The notes under the pieces are model-generated. The model was not told where the DNA came from. It saw only the letters and a program-made list of their open reading frames with translations, and did no database searches. 64,000 bases of DNA from JANLYC01 sp963815445 (GTDB lineage: Bacteria; Actinomycetota; Actinomycetes; Propionibacteriales; Nocardioidaceae): positions 124,001-188,000 of the forward strand of contig CAWFGV010000006.1 in the NCBI GenBank assembly GCA_963815445.1, read 5' to 3'. Positions within the stretch are counted from its first letter, which is position 1. Each line of letters begins with the position of its first letter. The position numbers and the translations under genes were made by a program. Positions 60,605 to 64,000 of the stretch are shown here, in pieces.

Positions 60605-61318
60605 GTGACAAGAATGTCTTTCATGTCGCTCTCGCACCGCGACGTCTCCCGCCCGTCCAGCGTCGACCGGACCGGGGAGCACGCCGGCGTCTCCCCAACG
60701 GCACAGCGAGTCCGGGTGCACCGATGGCGGGACCCGCGGCTGTGGCTCGGCGTGGTGCTCGTGCTGGCGTCGGTGGCCACCGGATCGGCGCTGTTCGCCC
60801 GCGGTCACGAGGCCATCGTGGTGTGGAGCGTCACCGACGACCTCCGCGCGGGCATGGAGGTCACTGCCGCCGACCTTCGAGTCGAGCGTGTCGACTTCGC
60901 CGACGCATCGACGGCGGGCCGGTACTGGTCGGCCACCGAGCCTCCGCCCGACCACGCCGTTCTCACCCGGGATCTCGCCGCCGGCGAGCTGCTGGCGGTC
61001 GATGCTGTACGTCAGTCCGGCCACCGGCCCGACCAGCTGCCCCTCGGCGTCGACCCTCGCGGTGTTCCGGCCGGCCTGCAGGTCGGTACGGCGGTCGACG
61101 TGTGGGCGGTGCCGTCGAGCGCGTCCGGGGCAGGCGATGAGCGGGACTCGGTCCGCGTGCTTGCTGGTGTCACCGTGACGGCGATGAGCGGCTCAGGTCC
61201 GGGCGGGTTGGACTCGCAGCGCCAGGTGCTCGTGGCGCTGCCCGACCGGACGCCCGTGGGTGAGGTCCTCGACGGGTTGCGTGACGCCGACGTGGTGCTC
61301 GTCAGAGTCAGCGGCTGA
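60605..61318 (+). CDS. SAF-domain (CpaB/RcpC-like) protein
   Basis: A 237-residue protein with one membrane span (about 46-66) and an SAF domain (VTDDLRAGMEVTAADLRVER, then VLTRDLAAGELLAVDAV). SAF modules occur in CpaB/RcpC of Tad pili and in flagellar P-ring chaperones. No pilin or secretin gene is nearby. GTG at 60605 was chosen because GGAGG lies 4 bases upstream; ATG at 60614 is the alternative. It is followed one base later by the CpaE-like ATPase gene. Confidence 0.78.
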   Translation: MTRMSFMSLSHRDVSRPSSVDRTGEHAGVSPTAQRVRVHRWRDPRLWLGVVLVLASVATGSALFARGHEAIVVWSVTDDLRAGMEVTAADLRVERVDFADASTAGRYWSATEPPPDHAVLTRDLAAGELLAVDAVRQSGHRPDQLPLGVDPRGVPAGLQVGTAVDVWAVPSSASGAGDERDSVRVLAGVTVTAMSGSGPGGLDSQRQVLVALPDRTPVGEVLDGLRDADVVLVRVSG

Positions 61319-61319
61319 C

Positions 61320-62606
61320 GTGGTCGGGTCGGGTCCGCCGATCGGACTGCTGGTCGCAGTCGGCAACGCCCCGTTCGAGGCCGAGCTGCTGGCGGCGGCC
61401 GACCACGGGCGCCTGCATGTGGTGCGACGCTGTGTGGACGTGCCTGATCTGCTCGCTACCGCGGCCACCCGGCAGGCGGACGCGGCGATCCTCTCGGCAC
61501 AGCTGCGCGGCATCGATGCGACCGTCGTGGCGCGGCTCCAGCACGAGGATGTCCAGGTGCTCGGGATGACCGGACTCGCCGATGGTGACGTGAGTGCGGA
61601 CGGGGACCGACTCCGACAGCTGGGGATCAGCCGGGTCGTCGACGCGGGTCAGCTCGCCCTCCTCGAGGGGCTCGTCGACGAGGCCTGCACGGAGGGCCTC
61701 GACGCGCGCGGGACGCCATCGTGGGAGCCAGCGACCCCAGCCGACGAGGAACGTGCCGAGAACACCTCGCGGGCGCCGGTGATCGCCGTCTGGGGTCCCA
61801 CCGGAGCACCGGGCCGCACGACGGTGGCCTGCGGAATCGCAGCGGCCGCGGCCGAGCTCGGCCGGCGTACCCTCCTCGTCGATGCTGACGTCTACGGCGG
61901 TTCGGTCGCCGCGATGCTCGGACTGCTCGACGAGTCGTCAGGCCTGCTCGCCGCGAGCCGGGCCGCGAACCACGGTGTGCTGAGGCACGACGTGCTCGTC
62001 CGTAGCGCCCGGGCGGTCAGCCCGACGCTGCGGGTCCTGACCGGGCTCCCACGGGCCGACCGCTGGGTCGAGGTGGGGAGCATCCTCATCCGTCGCGTTC
62101 TCGACACGGCCGCGGACGTCAGCGACGCTGTGGTCGTGGACTGCGGGTTCAACCTCGAGTCCGACGAGGAGCTCTCCTACGACACGGTGGCCCCACGGCG
62201 CAACGGCGCCACTCTCGAGGTGCTCGAGCGGGCTGACGCGGTGGTGGTCGTCGGTGGAGCCGACCCCGTCAGCCTGGGCCGGCTCATCCGAAGCGTGCAC
62301 GAGCTGCGTACCGCGCTACCGCAGGTCATGCCGCACCTGGTGGTCAACCGCTCTCGCCCCGGCCTCGGCTGGTCTGACGACGAGATGGCGGCCATGGTCA
62401 CCAGGGCGACCGCGCTTCCGGTGACGGCGACGCTGCCGGCCGACCAGCCGACGTGTGACCACGCCCTCGTACACGGCCGCACCCTGACCGAATGCGCGCC
62501 GGACTCCAGGCTTGCGCGCCGACTCGAGGCACTTGCGGCCGAGCTGCTCGGTCTGTCGCTGCCGACCCGCCAGGTCAGGAAGAGAAGAGCAGAAACAGCC
62601 CGGTGA
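61320..62606 (+). CDS. CpaE/MinD-like ATPase
   Basis: A 428-residue protein. The N-terminal part (about 1-130) resembles a receiver-like domain without a clear phospho-site. The C-terminal part is a MinD/ParA-type ATPase: the deviant Walker A reads WGPTGAPGRTTVACGIA with Arg where the usual Lys lies, and LLVDADVYGGSVAAMLGL is the switch. In actinobacteria such proteins are called Ssd or CpaE and affect septum placement or Tad pili. GTG at 61320 starts right after the SAF gene. It overlaps the next, convergent gene by 32 bases. Confidence 0.8.
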   Translation: MVGSGPPIGLLVAVGNAPFEAELLAAADHGRLHVVRRCVDVPDLLATAATRQADAAILSAQLRGIDATVVARLQHEDVQVLGMTGLADGDVSADGDRLRQLGISRVVDAGQLALLEGLVDEACTEGLDARGTPSWEPATPADEERAENTSRAPVIAVWGPTGAPGRTTVACGIAAAAAELGRRTLLVDADVYGGSVAAMLGLLDESSGLLAASRAANHGVLRHDVLVRSARAVSPTLRVLTGLPRADRWVEVGSILIRRVLDTAADVSDAVVVDCGFNLESDEELSYDTVAPRRNGATLEVLERADAVVVVGGADPVSLGRLIRSVHELRTALPQVMPHLVVNRSRPGLGWSDDEMAAMVTRATALPVTATLPADQPTCDHALVHGRTLTECAPDSRLARRLEALAAELLGLSLPTRQVRKRRAETAR

Positions 62607-63936
62607 GGGTGTAGGCCACCATGAGGACCAACATCGGCAGTTGTCCGATGACGGCGTAGCGCTGAGGCAGCAGGCGCACGGCACGGTCATGCGCCGCAAC
62701 GATCCCGAGCACGTGTCCCGTCACGATCGCCACCACCTTGGTGACCGCGAGCGCCGTGGGGTGCTGGTAGATCGCGTACTTGTTGACGCCGTCCAGGAAG
62801 GAGGTCAGTGTCCACCCGCGGGACAGCGGGTCGCCCAGCAGCTGCAGGGTGCCGAGCCCGGTCGCGACGAAGAACGACAGGTAGTGCGCCACGATGTAGC
62901 CGACCACGATCGGCACCACCGAATGAGCCATCAGGTTGGGGAGGCCGCGCCGGTCGATGTGTCCGATCCAGCCGGTCGCGGCAGCTGCGAGGCTGAACGT
63001 CGCGAGCACGACGAGGCAGAATCCCAGCAGGGCAACGGTGTTGAGCAGCACGACGTGTCCGCTGAAGTGGAACGAGGAGAAGCGCACCCACCGCGCGGAC
63101 TCCTTGAAGCTGTCGAACGCCGTCGAGCCGAACAGCACGGCGACGACGGCGACCAGACCCGGTCGCGGGGGCTGGCCGTCGAGGTTCTCCAGCGGGTTGC
63201 GCACGACGAGGGCCCCGTCCGTACGCCGGCCGAACGGCGACAGACGGGCCACCAGGGTCGAGTACACCTCGAAGGGGTCGGCACGGGCGAAGAACGTGTC
63301 GCCGAACACGGCCGCGCCGGCGATGAGCAACGCGGCGATGACCGCGAACCACAGCCGCAGCGCAGAGAGGCTGGTCGAGGTGCTCGGGTCGACGAGCTCG
63401 AGGCACACGAACCCGAACAGGAACCCGGCCGCGGGCCAGTAACCCCACCTCTCCGGATACGGCCGCAAGCCGGCGCGCGGATCGGTCGCGGCCGCGGCCG
63501 CGATACCTCGGTGGATCCACCGCAGTGGGTTGCAGAGCCGGTAGACGCGGCCGAACAACAGCGCGGCCGGCACGAGCCCGACCCACAGCAGGGCGAACAC
63601 CACACCGAACGTCGGGTTGACGAGGGTCTCCGAGCCGAAGGCTGCTGCCATCGTGATCCAGGCCGTGAAGAGCAACGCGAGCAGAACCAGCACGAACCGG
63701 GTGATGGCGGAGTCGACGACATCCGCGAGCCACCGTGGGACCGGCCGGCCAGAGGCGTCGCCCCTGAACCGGGAGGTGCGCCACGCCAGACCGAGCACCG
63801 CGAACGAGATCAGCAGCGCGAATGCAGCGCCCGTGAAGGCGTAGCCCGCCGGGATGGGGAGGTCCTGGGGACCGCCGATACCGTGCGCGAGCAGCATGGC
63901 GTGTGGGTGGCTGGTCGTGCCGGCCACGACTGACAC
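62575..63936 (-). CDS. Polytopic membrane protein of unknown function
   Basis: A 453-residue protein with about ten to twelve membrane spans. The pattern VYRLCNPLRWIHRG and the repeated Trp/Tyr/His clusters (YWPAAGFLFGFVCLELVDP, HYLSFFVATGL) resemble proteins labelled fenitrothion hydrolase in some databases, an annotation with weak support here. No catalytic site is evident. GTG at 63936 has GGAGGG upstream. It follows another minus-strand gene by 11 bases and overlaps the CpaE-like gene end. Confidence 0.7.
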   Translation of the reverse strand: MSVVAGTTSHPHAMLLAHGIGGPQDLPIPAGYAFTGAAFALLISFAVLGLAWRTSRFRGDASGRPVPRWLADVVDSAITRFVLVLLALLFTAWITMAAAFGSETLVNPTFGVVFALLWVGLVPAALLFGRVYRLCNPLRWIHRGIAAAAATDPRAGLRPYPERWGYWPAAGFLFGFVCLELVDPSTSTSLSALRLWFAVIAALLIAGAAVFGDTFFARADPFEVYSTLVARLSPFGRRTDGALVVRNPLENLDGQPPRPGLVAVVAVLFGSTAFDSFKESARWVRFSSFHFSGHVVLLNTVALLGFCLVVLATFSLAAAATGWIGHIDRRGLPNLMAHSVVPIVVGYIVAHYLSFFVATGLGTLQLLGDPLSRGWTLTSFLDGVNKYAIYQHPTALAVTKVVAIVTGHVLGIVAAHDRAVRLLPQRYAVIGQLPMLVLMVAYTLTGLFLLFSS

Positions 63937-63947
63937 GAGCCCTCCCG

Positions 63948-64000
63948 TCAGCTGACCTCGAGCTTCAGCACCGTGACCTCGAGCTCATGGGACTCGACGA
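63948..64000 (-). CDS. C-terminal end of the upstream gene (partial)
   Basis: A minus-strand frame enters from the right edge and ends …HELEVTVLKLEVS with TGA at 63948-63950. Only 17 residues are visible and no function can be given. The short gap to the membrane protein suggests one operon. Confidence 0.5.
   Translation of the reverse strand, partial: VESHELEVTVLKLEVS

Noticed and set aside
62575..63936. Fenitrothion hydrolase
   Set aside because: The label circulates for similar membrane proteins, but there is no catalytic motif here to support it.

Overview
The window is high-GC DNA (roughly two thirds G+C by eye) with GTG starts, Shine-Dalgarno sites and many 4-base stop/start overlaps typical of Actinobacteria. 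The gene content (WhiB2, MtrA-MtrB-LpqB, F420 genes, an Rv3235-family protein, TIGR03089, DUF3499, DUF5719, LCP proteins, a galactan-type cluster) suggests Nocardioidaceae or close relatives. That placement is inference from gene content, not a computed phylogeny. I see no tRNA, rRNA, CRISPR array, insertion sequence or phage gene.

Region A (1-17.2 kb) is a hypoxia/stress-persistence island. It holds a close relative of the mycobacterial DosR/DosS two-component system (8033-10526), with an exact DosR-type palindrome (8753-8766) in front of devR. Around it are five universal stress proteins, polyphosphate kinase 2, a flavodoxin, a DoxX/DoxD-like membrane protein, a GNAT-fused ADP-forming acyl-CoA ligase, an FMN-binding split-barrel protein, and a four-gene operon (4390-6981): USP, sulfide:quinone oxidoreductase, a single-cysteine DsrC/TusE protein and a DsrE-type protein. 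Further DosR-like boxes lie upstream of several of these genes. A MauE-DsbA disulfide pair closes the island.

Region B (17.4-31.2 kb) is for the cell envelope: two LytR-CpsA-Psr ligases, a GlfT1-like galactofuranosyltransferase, a second GT2 enzyme, UDP-galactopyranose mutase, a Wzm/Wzt exporter, a secreted PGRP-type amidase with FG-GAP repeats, GalE, a TIGR03089 protein and a mannose-1-phosphate guanylyltransferase. Together they make UDP-Galf and GDP-mannose, polymerise a lipid-linked glycan, export it and attach it to the wall.

Region C (31.2-58.5 kb) is a conserved actinobacterial core block that largely follows the M. tuberculosis order Rv3264c to Rv3240c: manC, DedA-like and DUF3105 proteins, fbiB, fbiA, whiB2, a large glycosyltransferase/membrane protein (broken here by a one-base insertion at 38148), DUF5719, DUF3499, a metallopeptidase-fold protein, manB, Trm112, SIS, a cation diffusion facilitator, sahH, mtrA-mtrB-lpqB, comF, hpf, a NarL-type regulator, a YcaQ/AlkX glycosylase and secA. 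Between comF and hpf lies a 465-base gap with its own -10 element, a 280-nt segment closed by a perfect 13-bp helix, and a hairpin after it. It is probably a structured noncoding RNA of the kind known upstream of raiA/hpf.

Region D (58.5-64 kb) holds an Rv3235-family protein, a LysM protein and a 49-residue membrane protein in one minus-strand unit, then an uncharacterised protein, a small helix-turn-helix protein, an SAF (CpaB-like) protein with a CpaE/MinD-like ATPase, and a polytopic membrane protein with the end of its upstream neighbour.
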